Shown one piece after another: positions 1-9,626 of a stretch of 64,000 nt of DNA. The first letter of the stretch is position 1, and each line of letters begins with the position of its first letter. The notes under the pieces are model-generated. The model had not been told where the DNA came from and did not search any database. It saw nothing but the letters and a program-made list of their open reading frames with translations. The DNA comes from Ruminococcus hominis. GTDB lineage: Bacteria; Bacillota; Clostridia; Lachnospirales; Lachnospiraceae. The stretch covers positions 1,364,001 to 1,428,000 of the forward strand of contig NZ_JACOPE010000001.1 of assembly GCF_014287355.1 (NCBI RefSeq), in the 5' to 3' direction. The position numbers were made by a program, and so were the translations under genes.

Positions 1-1
1 G

Positions 2-451
2 GATCCAAAGGGTATTCCGAACAATTTGGTGCCATATATTGCGCAGGTTGCAGTAGGTAAGTTGAAATGTCTTGGTGTATTTGGTGATGATTATGATACA
101 CCGGATGGAACAGGCGTACGTGATTATATTCATGTAGTTGATCTTGCGGTTGGCCATGTGAAAGCAATTGAAAAGATGAAAGGACAGACAGGAGTTCATA
201 TCTATAATCTTGGAACAGGTGTTGGATATAGTGTTCTGGATGTTGTGAAAGCGTATGAAAAGGCTTGTGGAAAGAAAATTCCATACGAGATTAAACCTAG
301 AAGAGCCGGAGATATTGCAACATGTTATTGTGATGCAACAAAAGCAAAGGAAGAGCTTGGCTGGGTAGCAGAGCGTGGTATTGAAGAGATGTGTGCAGAT
401 TCATGGAGATGGCAGTCACACAATCCGAATGGATACAGAGACGAAGAGTAA
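2..451 (+). CDS. galE: UDP-glucose 4-epimerase, C-terminal part (5' end outside window)
   Basis: C-terminal 149 codons of an NAD-dependent short-chain-type epimerase that interconverts UDP-glucose and UDP-galactose (Leloir pathway, surface polysaccharide precursors). The reading frame is open from base 2 and enters with the substrate-loop residues NNLVPYIAQ. It then shows [14 protein letters not shown], the typical GalE segment after the catalytic domain, and the [11 protein letters not shown] and RAGD motifs near the end. The catalytic YxxxK and Rossmann glycine motif lie upstream of the window. A strong hairpin terminator follows the stop, so this gene ends its transcript and is not joined to ilvH. 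Confidence 0.93.
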   Translation, partial: DPKGIPNNLVPYIAQVAVGKLKCLGVFGDDYDTPDGTGVRDYIHVVDLAVGHVKAIEKMKGQTGVHIYNLGTGVGYSVLDVVKAYEKACGKKIPYEIKPRRAGDIATCYCDATKAKEELGWVAERGIEEMCADSWRWQSHNPNGYRDEE

Positions 452-470
452 TAGGTAGTTAAAAACTATG

Positions 471-504
471 AGTGGTTGTCAACGAAAGTTGGCAGCCACT
501 TTTT
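471..504 (+). terminator. Rho-independent terminator of galE
   Basis: The arms AGTGGTTGTCAAC and GTTGGCAGCCACT form a 13-bp stem with two G-U pairs around a short GAAA loop. A TTTTT run follows. It sits about 20 bp after the galE stop. Confidence 0.85.
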
Positions 505-552
505 CTATTGGGATGTGTACGAAAAAACTTTTGAGAAATAATGTAGAAAGTG

Positions 553-581
553 TTGACAAAAACAAGTATAGTTGCTATTAT
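553..581 (+). promoter_or_regulatory. Sigma-A promoter of ilvH
   Basis: TTGACA at 553-558 and TATTAT at 576-581 are separated by 17 bp. Transcription would start near 588. The short leader contains an AT-rich inverted repeat: AACGC 592-596 with GCGTT 624-628, and TGTTTTAT 601-608 with ATAAAACA 611-618. Confidence 0.75.
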
Positions 582-649
582 AAAAAAACAGAACGCACTC
601 TGTTTTATAAATAAAACAAAATAGCGTTTGTGGGAAAGTGGGAGATACT

Positions 650-1147
650 ATGAGAAGACAAGTATATTCTTTACTCGTTGATAACAATCCGGGTGTTTTA
701 AGTAGGATTGCAGGATTGTTCAGTAGACGAGGCTACAGTATTGACAGTATCACAGCAGGTAGAACTGCAGATTCAAGATTTACCAGAATTACGGTAGTAA
801 CATCGGGTGATGAATTGATTTTGGAACAGATTGAAAAGCAGCTTCGTAAACTTGTAGATGTGAGAAGTATTAAGAAATTACAGGATGAAGATTCTGTGTA
901 TCGTGAATTGATGCTGGTTAAGATTAGAGCAAATTCAAAACAGAGAAGTGAAGTTGTTTCTGTTGCAGATATCTTCCGTGCGAAGATTGTTGACGTAGAG
1001 CAGGATTCACTTATGATTGAGCTTACTGGAAATCAGTCAAAATTGGAAGCATTTTTAAATTTGCTGGATGGTTATGAGATTTTAGAGCTTGCAAGAACCG
1101 GAATCACAGGATTGTCAAGAGGAAGCAAAGATATTACATATTTATAA
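650..1147 (+). CDS. ilvH: Acetolactate synthase small (regulatory) subunit
   Basis: Regulatory subunit of acetohydroxyacid synthase, the first shared step of valine/leucine/isoleucine synthesis. It activates the catalytic large subunit and confers feedback inhibition by valine. The protein (165 aa) opens with an ACT domain (YSLLVDNNPGVLSRIAGLFSRR, about residues 5-75) and continues with the small-subunit C-terminal domain. The ATG at 650 is preferred over the in-frame GTG at 638 because it has the purine-rich GTGGGAG at proper distance and the family normally begins just before the ACT domain. ilvC follows 125 bp downstream. No catalytic large subunit (ilvB) is next to it, so that gene must be elsewhere. 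Confidence 0.93.
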   Translation: MRRQVYSLLVDNNPGVLSRIAGLFSRRGYSIDSITAGRTADSRFTRITVVTSGDELILEQIEKQLRKLVDVRSIKKLQDEDSVYRELMLVKIRANSKQRSEVVSVADIFRAKIVDVEQDSLMIELTGNQSKLEAFLNLLDGYEILELARTGITGLSRGSKDITYL

Positions 1148-1260
1148 TCCTTATAGAATATCGAAGTAGGGATTGCAGTAATTTTTAATTTAGAAGCTAG
1201 AGGTTTAAAAGCCTTTAACTAGATACAAATCAGTCGGGATAATCCGACATGAAATTTTAG

Positions 1261-2292
<1,032 letters not shown>

Positions 2293-2327
2293 TTAGAAAA
2301 TCAGGAAAAGATAAGATTAGATAAAAG

Positions 2328-2370
2328 GCATTGTTCTACAACAATAATAGTTGTAGGGCAGTGCTTTTTT
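2328..2370 (+). terminator. Rho-independent terminator of ilvC
   Basis: GCATTGTTCTACAAC pairs with GTTGTAGGGCAGTGC (15 bp with G-U pairs) around AATAATA. A run of six T follows. A structured repeat begins immediately after it at 2372. Confidence 0.88.
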
Positions 2371-2371
2371 A

Positions 2372-2470
2372 TATATTAGGAAAGTGCTTTCCTAATATAT
2401 AAAAATCGCTCCGCTAAGGATGCACACTGTGGTGTACAATGTAGGTGTTGCAAGCGACCGTCACAAGCGC
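2372..2470 (+). repeat. Dispersed structured intergenic repeat, copy A
   Basis: About 98 bp nearly identical to 20911-21009. It begins with a perfect 13-bp hairpin (TATATTAGGAAAG, TG, CTTTCCTAATATA; 2372-2399). The core GCTCCGCTAAGGATGCACA (2408-2426) follows, then a stem GTGGTG (2429-2434) with CGTCAC (2459-2464). That stem encloses a small GTTG-CAAG-CGAC hairpin. There is no coding potential. It is wedged between the convergent ilvC and rpsT terminators. Function unknown. Confidence 0.8.
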
Positions 2471-2472
2471 AA

Positions 2473-2508
2473 TAAAAAACATCCGCCATGACGGTAGCGG
2501 ATGTTTTA
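2473..2508 (-). terminator. Rho-independent terminator of rpsT
   Basis: On the minus strand an ACATCCGC/GCGGATGT stem (2479-2486 with 2497-2504) is followed by a run of T (2473-2478). It lies just beyond the rpsT stop codon. Confidence 0.85.
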
Positions 2509-2526
2509 AAATCGTCTATATATTAA

Positions 2527-2790
2527 TTAAGCAATGCTGTTTACAGATTTTGAAAGACGAGCAATCTTTCTTGAAACTGTATTTTTGTGGTATACACCTT
2601 TGCTTCCAGCTTTTGTGATTTCAACGATAGCAGCTTTGAGAGCTGTCTTAGCAGCCTCAACGTCTTTCTGTGCAACTGCAGCGTCTACTTTCTTAATAGC
2701 AGTTTTAACTTTAGATTTGATTGCTTTGTTTCTAGCAGCTTTAGTTTCGTTAACTAAAATTCTTTTTTTAGCAGATTTAATGTTAGCCAA
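2527..2790 (-). CDS. rpsT: Small ribosomal subunit protein bS20
   Basis: Primary 16S rRNA-binding protein of the 30S subunit, 87 aa, rich in Lys/Ala as expected: ANIKSAKKRILVNE at the start, HKNTVSRKIARLSKSVN at the end. The start codon is TTG at 2790-2788 on the minus strand, because the family begins with (M)ANIKSA and a GGAGG site (2799-2803) lies 8 bp upstream. The open frame extends further upstream, but that extension has no family similarity. A TTG start is also known for E. coli rpsT, where it is part of translational autoregulation. Monocistronic, with its own promoter and terminator. Confidence 0.95.
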   Translation of the reverse strand: MANIKSAKKRILVNETKAARNKAIKSKVKTAIKKVDAAVAQKDVEAAKTALKAAIVEITKAGSKGVYHKNTVSRKIARLSKSVNSIA

Positions 2791-2914
2791 TCTGAGCACC
2801 TCCAAATAATAATAAATTTTCAAATGTAATAATATCTCAAGCGGATGATAAATCACCACTTTACTTGTCCACATTAGACTCGGACACGGACGTTCTAATG
2901 GAACATACTCGTTT

Positions 2915-2943
2915 ATTTTATGCTAATAGGAAGAACTTGTCAA
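2915..2943 (-). promoter_or_regulatory. Sigma-A promoter of rpsT
   Basis: Read on the minus strand: TTGACA (2943-2938), 17-bp spacer, TAAAAT (2920-2915). This gives a leader of roughly 110 nt before the TTG start, long enough for an autoregulatory structure. Confidence 0.75.
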
Positions 2944-3007
2944 TACATAATTTGAAAAATAATGTAAAAAATACAAGTAGAAAAAAGGAAAAGAGGAAAA
3001 ATTGACG

Positions 3008-3982
3008 ATGTTAGAAAAATATAATGTGAGAACCGATCTTGCGTTGGAAGAAAAAGAACGCTTTGAATCAGATCAGGTTGAAATTCCGGGAGTGATTTTA
3101 GAGGAAGAGTATGAAGACGAACTGGAGATTCAGATTACAAAGGTAAAAATCGAAACGGAAAACGGAGCTAAAAGCATGGGAAAACCAGTAGGAGTATATT
3201 TGACGATTGAAGCACCTAATATGGCAATGTCAGATGAAGATTATCACAGAGAAATTTCCGAAAAGCTTGCAAGAAAAATTGGGGAGATAATACATTTGCA
3301 GGAGAAAGAAATTTGCTCCGTTTTAGTTGTAGGACTAGGCAATCGTCAGGTGACGCCGGATGCACTTGGCCCGTATGTTGTAGATAATTTAAGAGTGACG
3401 AGGCATATTATGAAAGAGTATGGGAAATATGCAATGGAAATGGAAGAAAATGGAATTGTCAGCGCGATTGTGCCGGGGGTGATGGGACAGACGGGGATGG
3501 AAACGCTTGAGATTATAAAAGGCATTGTGTCAGAGACAAAACCAGATATGGTTATTGCGATTGATGCATTGGCTGCACGAAATTCAAAACGATTAAATCG
3601 AACGATTCAGATTGCAGATACGGGAATTCATCCGGGTTCAGGAGTAGGAAATCATAGGAGTGGTCTTACAAAAGAGACACTGGGTATTCCGGTAATCGGA
3701 ATTGGAGTTCCGACAGTTGTAGATGCAGCGACGATTGTTAATGATACTATGGAAAACCTAATTAGTGCGCTGGAAACATCGGAGGTGTTAAAAGGAGTCG
3801 GAAATGTATTGCGAAGCTATAATAATAGTGAAAAATATGAGCTGATTAAAGAGTTGATATCACCACATTTAAATGGAATGTTTGTCACACCAAAAAATGA
3901 AGATGAGCTTGTAAAACAAATCAGCTATACTTTATCTGAATCGTTAAATATGCTTTTTACAGAAATGAAAACGAATAATTAA
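3008..3982 (+). CDS. gpr: GPR spore endopeptidase
   Basis: Germination protease that degrades small acid-soluble spore proteins when spores germinate. It is made in the forespore as an inactive zymogen that removes its own N-terminal propeptide. The A25-family features are visible: the N-terminal NVRTDLALE segment typical of the propeptide region, VLVVGLGNRQVTPDALGP and VIAIDALAAR, which carry conserved acidic residues, and the GIHPGSGVGNHR loop. Length is 324 aa from the ATG at 3008. A TTG at 3002 is an alternative start, and the GAGG ribosome site at 2994-2997 fits either. spoIIP follows 100 bp downstream, an order common in sporeformers. Confidence 0.94.
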   Translation: MLEKYNVRTDLALEEKERFESDQVEIPGVILEEEYEDELEIQITKVKIETENGAKSMGKPVGVYLTIEAPNMAMSDEDYHREISEKLARKIGEIIHLQEKEICSVLVVGLGNRQVTPDALGPYVVDNLRVTRHIMKEYGKYAMEMEENGIVSAIVPGVMGQTGMETLEIIKGIVSETKPDMVIAIDALAARNSKRLNRTIQIADTGIHPGSGVGNHRSGLTKETLGIPVIGIGVPTVVDAATIVNDTMENLISALETSEVLKGVGNVLRSYNNSEKYELIKELISPHLNGMFVTPKNEDELVKQISYTLSESLNMLFTEMKTNN

Positions 3983-4083
3983 AAAAGTTATTTCATATAT
4001 AAATATAACGGAAATATTGTGTGAATATGTCTAAGTATAAATGTCTGTCATTTAGATGCTGTTTAATATAGAAAGGAAAGGTC

Positions 4084-5274
4084 GTGGAAAATATGAAGAT
4101 ACCAAGGTGGGGGACAAAGGCGGCAGGTATTGTTGTGTTGACGTTGGTATTTTCATATGCTTGCGGAGGTATGAAACCGGGAGTAGCGATGATAAAATAT
4201 CAATTCGATGAAATGTTGATACAACATCTTGGGACTATGTTTTTGCCATCCATTGTATTTGCAAGTGAACTGTCAGGAAAAAATGCTGCAAAACAATGGG
4301 TGCTTAAGAGTACGATGGGGTGGTTTCCGTTCATTGGGTATGTTACCGAACAAGGAGAATATAAGCAGGTGATGGAGGATGAAGATACAATTGCGAAGAT
4401 TCTGGAGTGCCAGGCGAATGACGAAAATCATGTTGATGAAAAAGGAAGCCTGGTAACAAATGAAATTCAAGAGGAAGAAGTTGTGCCTGCACAGAGTCAA
4501 CCGGTTCTTGATTTGTCGATAGAAAGATTAAGAGATTTTGATTATCTACTGAGTAATTTCTATATTGTAGACAGTTCAACAATGATTGGACCGGAGCAAT
4601 TGAATGCGGACACATTGCTTAGTGAGAATATGAAAATAGATCAGAGCAGTCAAGGACCGAAAATTTTGATTTTTCATACGCATTCGCAAGAAACATTTGC
4701 AGACTCTATACCAGGAGATCCAGGCACCAGTATTGTAGGAATTGGAGAGTATCTGACACAGCTTTTAAATGCGAAAGGGATAGAGACAATCCATGACACA
4801 GGGGTTTATGATATTATCAATGGAAAACTAGATAGAAGTAATGCCTATGAAAATGCAGAGGCCTCTGTCAGACCAATACTGGAGGCGAATCCTTCCGTTG
4901 AAGTAGCAATAGATCTACATAGGGATGGAGTGGCAGAAGAGACACATCTTGTGACAGATATTGGAGGGAAGCAGACGGCGAAAATTATGTTTTTTAATGG
5001 ACTTAGCCGAACCAGGACAAATGGTGATATTGAATATTTATATAATCCTTACATACAGGATAATTTGGCGTTTTCGCTTCAAATGCAGCTTGCCTGTGAA
5101 CGGATGTATCCAGGATTTGCGAGACATATTTATTTGAGAGGGTATCGCTATAATTTACATTTACTTCCAAAATCTTTACTGATTGAGGCAGGGGCTCAAA
5201 CCAATACAGTAGAAGAAATGAAAAATGCGATGGAGGTACTTGCTGTGACCCTGCAGAATGTACTGACAGGATAA
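4084..5274 (+). CDS. spoIIP: Stage II sporulation protein P
   Basis: Membrane-anchored peptidoglycan amidase/endopeptidase of the SpoIID-SpoIIM-SpoIIP machine that thins septal wall and drives engulfment of the forespore. Residues about 12-30 form an N-terminal membrane anchor. A variable acidic linker follows, then the catalytic domain with ILIFHTHSQETF (zinc-ligand region), VAIDLHRDGV and LLIEAGAQTNTVEEMKNAM, the family's C-terminal signature. A GTG at 4084 or an ATG at 4093 could be the start; both have AAAGG-like sites. It lies directly after gpr. Its partners spoIID and spoIIM are not in the window. Confidence 0.93.
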   Translation: MENMKIPRWGTKAAGIVVLTLVFSYACGGMKPGVAMIKYQFDEMLIQHLGTMFLPSIVFASELSGKNAAKQWVLKSTMGWFPFIGYVTEQGEYKQVMEDEDTIAKILECQANDENHVDEKGSLVTNEIQEEEVVPAQSQPVLDLSIERLRDFDYLLSNFYIVDSSTMIGPEQLNADTLLSENMKIDQSSQGPKILIFHTHSQETFADSIPGDPGTSIVGIGEYLTQLLNAKGIETIHDTGVYDIINGKLDRSNAYENAEASVRPILEANPSVEVAIDLHRDGVAEETHLVTDIGGKQTAKIMFFNGLSRTRTNGDIEYLYNPYIQDNLAFSLQMQLACERMYPGFARHIYLRGYRYNLHLLPKSLLIEAGAQTNTVEEMKNAMEVLAVTLQNVLTG

Positions 5275-5317
5275 AAATAGAAAAAGAACATATGTTTGTA
5301 AAATGGAGAAAAAGATA

Positions 5318-5347
5318 TTGAAAAGTAATTGAGATTCGTGATAATAT
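5318..5347 (+). promoter_or_regulatory. Putative sigma-A promoter of the topoisomerase operon
   Basis: TTGAAA (5318-5323) and TAATAT (5342-5347) are separated by 18 bp. They lie in the 160-bp gap before the parE ATG. Confidence 0.5.
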
Positions 5348-5435
5348 AAAGAAGTATGCCATGAGGCAGTCTGTGTCTGATGGAATAAGATCAAATTTCT
5401 GGAAAGATACAGGAAGCAAGAGAAGGAGAGAGGAT

Positions 5436-7358
5436 ATGGCGAATAAAAATACATATGATGCAGATAGTATTGCGGTATTGGAAGGGCTGGAGGCGGTTCG
5501 TAAAAGACCGGGTATGTATATAGGAAGTGTATCTACAAAAGGATTGAACCATTTGATTTATGAAATTGTAGACAATGCAGTGGATGAACATCTTGCCGGA
5601 TACTGTTCTGAGATTCGTGTGACATTGGAGAAGGATGGTTCCGCTACGGTTGAAGACAATGGACGAGGCGTACCGGTGGGGATGCATCAAAAGGGAGTCT
5701 CAGCAGCGAGACTTGTATACACAACATTGCATGCAGGAGGAAAGTTTGACGATTCGGCGTATAAAACAAGCGGAGGTCTTCATGGGGTTGGATCTTCAGT
5801 CGTGAATGCATTGTCGACACATATGGATGTGTGGATTAGTAGAGAAGGGGCAATCCACCATGATGCATATGAGAGAGGTATTCCTACAATTGAATTGGAG
5901 AGTGGATTACTTCCGGTTGTCGGAAAGACAAGAAAAACCGGAACTAAGGTGAATTTTTTGCCGGATGATACAATCTTTGAAAAGACGAAATTTCGTGCAG
6001 AAGAAGTAAAGAGTCGTATGCATGAGACAGCCTATCTGAACCCGAATCTTACAATTGTCTTTGATGATAAACGTCCGGGAAGCGAAGAACACGTTGAATA
6101 TCACGAACCAGATGGAATTATAGGTTTTATCCGTGATTTGAATAAAAAGAAAGAAGTACTTCATGATCCGATTTATTTCAAAGGAGAAGCGGATGGAATT
6201 GAAGTGGAGGCTGTTATTCAATACGTAAATGAGTTCCATGAAAATGTACTTGGATTTTGTAATAATATTTATAATTCGGAAGGTGGTACACATCTGACTG
6301 GATTTAAAACAACTTTTACAACAGTGATGAATCAGTACGCACGTGAACTTGGAATATTGAAAGAAAAGGATGCGAACTTTACAGGAGCAGATATTCGTAA
6401 TGGTATGACTGCAATTGTATCGATCAAGCATCCGGACCCGCGTTTCGAGGGACAGACAAAGACGAAACTTGATAATCCAGATGCAGCAAAAGCAACTGGC
6501 AAAGTGACTGGAGATGAGATTGTTCTGTATTTCGACCGTAACCTGGAAACATTAAAGACAGTGTTGTCCAGTGCAGAAAAGGCAGCGAAGATTCGTAAGA
6601 CAGAAGAAAAAGCAAAGACAAATCTTTTGACAAAACAGAAGTATTCATTTGACAGTAATGGAAAACTGGCGAATTGCGAGAGTCGTGATCCGAAGAAATG
6701 TGAAATATTTATTGTTGAGGGAGATTCGGCAGGTGGTTCAGCAAAGACTGCCAGAAACAGAAATTATCAGGCAATCCTGCCAATCCGCGGTAAGATATTA
6801 AATGTCGAAAAGGCAAGCATTGATAAAGTGCTGGCTAATGCAGAGATAAAAACAATGATCAATGCATTTGGATGTGGATTTTCAGAAGGATACGGCAATG
6901 ATTTTGATATTACTAAATTGCGATACGACAAGATTATTATTATGGCCGATGCCGATGTAGATGGAGCGCATATTTCTACATTATTATTAACACTGTTTTA
7001 TCGCTTTATGCCAGAATTGATTTATGAAGGACATGTGTATATTGCGATGCCGCCACTTTATAAGGCAATGCCGAAGAAGGGGGAGGAAGAGTATTTATAT
7101 GATGATGCAGCCCTTGAACGTTATCGGAAAACTCATGAGGGTGGATTTACATTGCAGCGATATAAAGGTCTTGGAGAGATGGATGCCCAGCAGCTTTGGG
7201 AGACAACATTGGATCCGGAAACAAGACTTTTGAAATTAGTAGAAATTGAAGATGCACGTATGGCATCCAGTGTTACAGAGATGTTGATGGGGACAGAAGT
7301 GCCACCACGCAGGGCATTTATTTATGAAAATGCAACGGAAGCCGAACTGGATATCTAA
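5436..7358 (+). CDS. parE: Type II DNA topoisomerase ATPase subunit (ParE/GyrB type)
   Basis: ATP-driven B subunit that works with the next gene's product to pass one DNA duplex through another. GHKL ATPase residues are clear: EIVDN (43-47), DNGRGVP (74-80), GGLHGVG (113-119). The transducer domain and a TOPRIM domain follow, with EGDSAGG starting at residue 428 and the DADVDG metal site at 505-510. The C-terminal segment has LQRYKGLGEM. At 640 aa it matches both GyrB and ParE of Gram-positives. The partner's missing GyrA box makes topoisomerase IV the better guess. The ATG at 5436 follows AAGGAGAGAGG; an upstream extension to 5361 has no family support. The pair is not next to dnaA/recF, so it is probably the second topoisomerase set. 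Confidence 0.85.
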   Translation: MANKNTYDADSIAVLEGLEAVRKRPGMYIGSVSTKGLNHLIYEIVDNAVDEHLAGYCSEIRVTLEKDGSATVEDNGRGVPVGMHQKGVSAARLVYTTLHAGGKFDDSAYKTSGGLHGVGSSVVNALSTHMDVWISREGAIHHDAYERGIPTIELESGLLPVVGKTRKTGTKVNFLPDDTIFEKTKFRAEEVKSRMHETAYLNPNLTIVFDDKRPGSEEHVEYHEPDGIIGFIRDLNKKKEVLHDPIYFKGEADGIEVEAVIQYVNEFHENVLGFCNNIYNSEGGTHLTGFKTTFTTVMNQYARELGILKEKDANFTGADIRNGMTAIVSIKHPDPRFEGQTKTKLDNPDAAKATGKVTGDEIVLYFDRNLETLKTVLSSAEKAAKIRKTEEKAKTNLLTKQKYSFDSNGKLANCESRDPKKCEIFIVEGDSAGGSAKTARNRNYQAILPIRGKILNVEKASIDKVLANAEIKTMINAFGCGFSEGYGNDFDITKLRYDKIIIMADADVDGAHISTLLLTLFYRFMPELIYEGHVYIAMPPLYKAMPKKGEEEYLYDDAALERYRKTHEGGFTLQRYKGLGEMDAQQLWETTLDPETRLLKLVEIEDARMASSVTEMLMGTEVPPRRAFIYENATEAELDI

Positions 7359-7379
7359 GATGCCTGGAAGGAGAAAATT

Positions 7380-9626
7380 ATGAGCAATAATGAATCACAG
7401 ATTATCAGAACAGAATATTCTGATTTGATGAAAAAATCTTATATCGATTATGCCATGAGTGTAATTATTGCACGTGCATTGCCAGATGTAAGAGATGGTC
7501 TTAAGCCGGTACAGCGAAGAACATTGTATGATATGCATGAGTTGGGAATCCGCTATGACAAACCTTATAGAAAATGTGCCCGTATCGTCGGAGATACAAT
7601 GGGTAAATATCATCCGCATGGAGATAGTTCAATCTATGATGCGCTTGTTGTAATGGCACAGGATTTCAAAAAAGGAATGGTACTGGTAGATGGGCATGGT
7701 AACTTTGGTTCCATTGAGGGTGATGGTGCTGCTGCAATGCGTTATACAGAAGCAAGACTTACTAAATTTACGCAGGAAGCATATTTATCAGATTTGGATA
7801 AAAATGTTATTGATTTTGGGCCGAACTTTGATGAGACAGAGAAAGAGCCGTTGGTACTTCCGGCACGTGTGCCTAATTTGTTGATCAATGGTGCGGAAGG
7901 AATTGCGGTCGGTATGGCAACAAGCATTCCTACACATAATCTTGCAGAAGTAGTAGATGCGGTAAAAGCATATATGAAAAATGATGCGATTACTACAAAG
8001 CAATTGATGAAGTATGTGAAGGGACCTGATTTTCCAACAGGAGGAATAGTTGTAAATAAAGATGATTTACTTTCAATTTATGAATCCGGACAAGGAAAAA
8101 TTAAGATTCGTGGGAAGGTAGAAGTCGAAGATTTAAAAGGTGGAAAGAAACAGCTTGTTATCACTGAGATTCCATATACAATGATTGGTTCTGGAATTTC
8201 TAAATTTTTAAATGATGTGGCGAATCTGGTAGAAACGAAAAAAACAACAGATATTGTAGATATTTCAAACCAGTCTTCAAAAGAGGGAATTCGAATTGTA
8301 CTGGAATTGAAGCGTGGTGCGGATGTAGAGAATCTGAAAAATATGCTATACAAGAAAACACGTCTGGAAGATACATTTGGAGTAAATATGCTGGCTGTAG
8401 CAGACGGGCGACCAGAGACACTGGGACTTAAAAAGATCATTGAATATCATGTCGATTTTCAGTTTGAGGTAACAACGCGAAAATATAAGACATTACTTGC
8501 AAAAGAACAGGAAAAACGAGAAGTTCAGGAAGGATTGATCAAAGCTTGTGATGTGATCGATCTTATTATTGAAATATTGAGAGGCAGTAAGTCTGTGAAA
8601 GATGCAAAAGCCTGTCTGGTAAATGGGGTGACAGATAATATCAAATTTAAATCAAATATTTCTAAAAAGATGGCAGCAATGCTTAGATTTACAGAACGTC
8701 AGGCGACAGCAATTCTTGAAATGCGTCTGTATAAATTAATAGGACTCGAAATTGAAGCACTTCAAAAAGAACATGAGATAACAGTGGCGAATATTAAAAG
8801 ATATGAAGATATTTTGAATAATTATGATTCAATGTCAGAAGTTATCATAGGCGAATTGGATAACTTTAAAAAGGAATATGGAAGGAAACGCCGCACAGTT
8901 GTAGAGAATGCTGAGGAAGCTGTATTTGAAGAAAAGAAAATCGAGGAGCAAGAAGTTGTATTTTTGATGGACCGATTTGGATATTCTAAGACGGTTGATG
9001 TCAGTGTTTATGAGCGTAACAAAGAAGCTGCGGATAAAGAAAGCAAGTATGTTGTGCATTGTATGAATACAGGGAAGATTTGTTTCTTTACAGACGCAGG
9101 GCGAATGCATCAGGTGAAAGTGCTTGATCTTCCGTATGGGAAATTCAGAGATAAGGGAACCCCGATTGATAATCTGACAAATTATTCGAGTGCCGAAGAA
9201 CAAATTATCATGGTATGTGATGCAGAGCAGATGAGATTTGTAAAATTACTGTTTGCGACAAAGCAAGGGATGCTCAAGCAGGTGGATGGAAGTGAATTCC
9301 AGGTTGCAAAACGTACAATTGCAGCAACAAAGCTTCAAGAAGATGATGAATTACTAAGTGTACAGGTTGTAACAGACAATCAGTGTGTGGTGCTGCAGAC
9401 GAAGAATGGATATTTCTTAAAATTTTCTGCTGCAGATGTTCCGAAAAAGAAAAAAGGAGCTGTAGGAGTGAGAGGTATCCGTTTGCAGAAAAATGATGAG
9501 ATGGAACATGTTTATTTATATGAAGATGGTATAGAGACAAAGATTCAGTATAATGAAAAAGAAGTGACATTAAATCGTTTGAAACTCGCAAAAAGAGATG
9601 GAGTTGGTACAAAGTATCGAGGATAA
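7380..9626 (+). CDS. parC: Type II DNA topoisomerase breakage-reunion subunit (ParC/GyrA type)
   Basis: A subunit, 748 aa, that cleaves and rejoins DNA through a tyrosine. The catalytic Tyr is residue 122 in AAMRYTEARL. The quinolone-resistance region reads HPHGDSSIYDAL, with Ser83 and Asp87 in E. coli GyrA numbering, i.e. the drug-sensitive form. The winged-helix/tower region is followed by a C-terminal beta-pinwheel of about 250 aa. The canonical GyrA box (QRRGGKG-like) is absent from the first blade; that position reads NKEAADKESKYV. This argues for decatenase (topoisomerase IV) rather than gyrase activity. It starts 21 bp after parE behind AAGGAG, so the two are translated from one transcript. 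Confidence 0.85.
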   Translation: MSNNESQIIRTEYSDLMKKSYIDYAMSVIIARALPDVRDGLKPVQRRTLYDMHELGIRYDKPYRKCARIVGDTMGKYHPHGDSSIYDALVVMAQDFKKGMVLVDGHGNFGSIEGDGAAAMRYTEARLTKFTQEAYLSDLDKNVIDFGPNFDETEKEPLVLPARVPNLLINGAEGIAVGMATSIPTHNLAEVVDAVKAYMKNDAITTKQLMKYVKGPDFPTGGIVVNKDDLLSIYESGQGKIKIRGKVEVEDLKGGKKQLVITEIPYTMIGSGISKFLNDVANLVETKKTTDIVDISNQSSKEGIRIVLELKRGADVENLKNMLYKKTRLEDTFGVNMLAVADGRPETLGLKKIIEYHVDFQFEVTTRKYKTLLAKEQEKREVQEGLIKACDVIDLIIEILRGSKSVKDAKACLVNGVTDNIKFKSNISKKMAAMLRFTERQATAILEMRLYKLIGLEIEALQKEHEITVANIKRYEDILNNYDSMSEVIIGELDNFKKEYGRKRRTVVENAEEAVFEEKKIEEQEVVFLMDRFGYSKTVDVSVYERNKEAADKESKYVVHCMNTGKICFFTDAGRMHQVKVLDLPYGKFRDKGTPIDNLTNYSSAEEQIIMVCDAEQMRFVKLLFATKQGMLKQVDGSEFQVAKRTIAATKLQEDDELLSVQVVTDNQCVVLQTKNGYFLKFSAADVPKKKKGAVGVRGIRLQKNDEMEHVYLYEDGIETKIQYNEKEVTLNRLKLAKRDGVGTKYRG

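Noticed and set aside
1195..1255. Short complementary segments between ilvH and ilvC as a terminator
   Set aside because: GTCGG-CCGAC type pairings are short and have no T run; ilvC is more likely reached by transcription from the ilvH promoter.
2534..2809. Plus-strand open frame covering rpsT
   Set aside because: It is the exact complement of the rpsT gene, which has full family similarity, a promoter and a terminator.
5003..5690. Overlapping minus-strand open frames opposite spoIIP and parE
   Set aside because: They are antisense shadows with the same low-complexity composition, no start signals and no family.
7620..7640. Quinolone-resistance mutation in the A subunit
   Set aside because: Positions equivalent to Ser83 and Asp87 are Ser and Asp, the susceptible forms.
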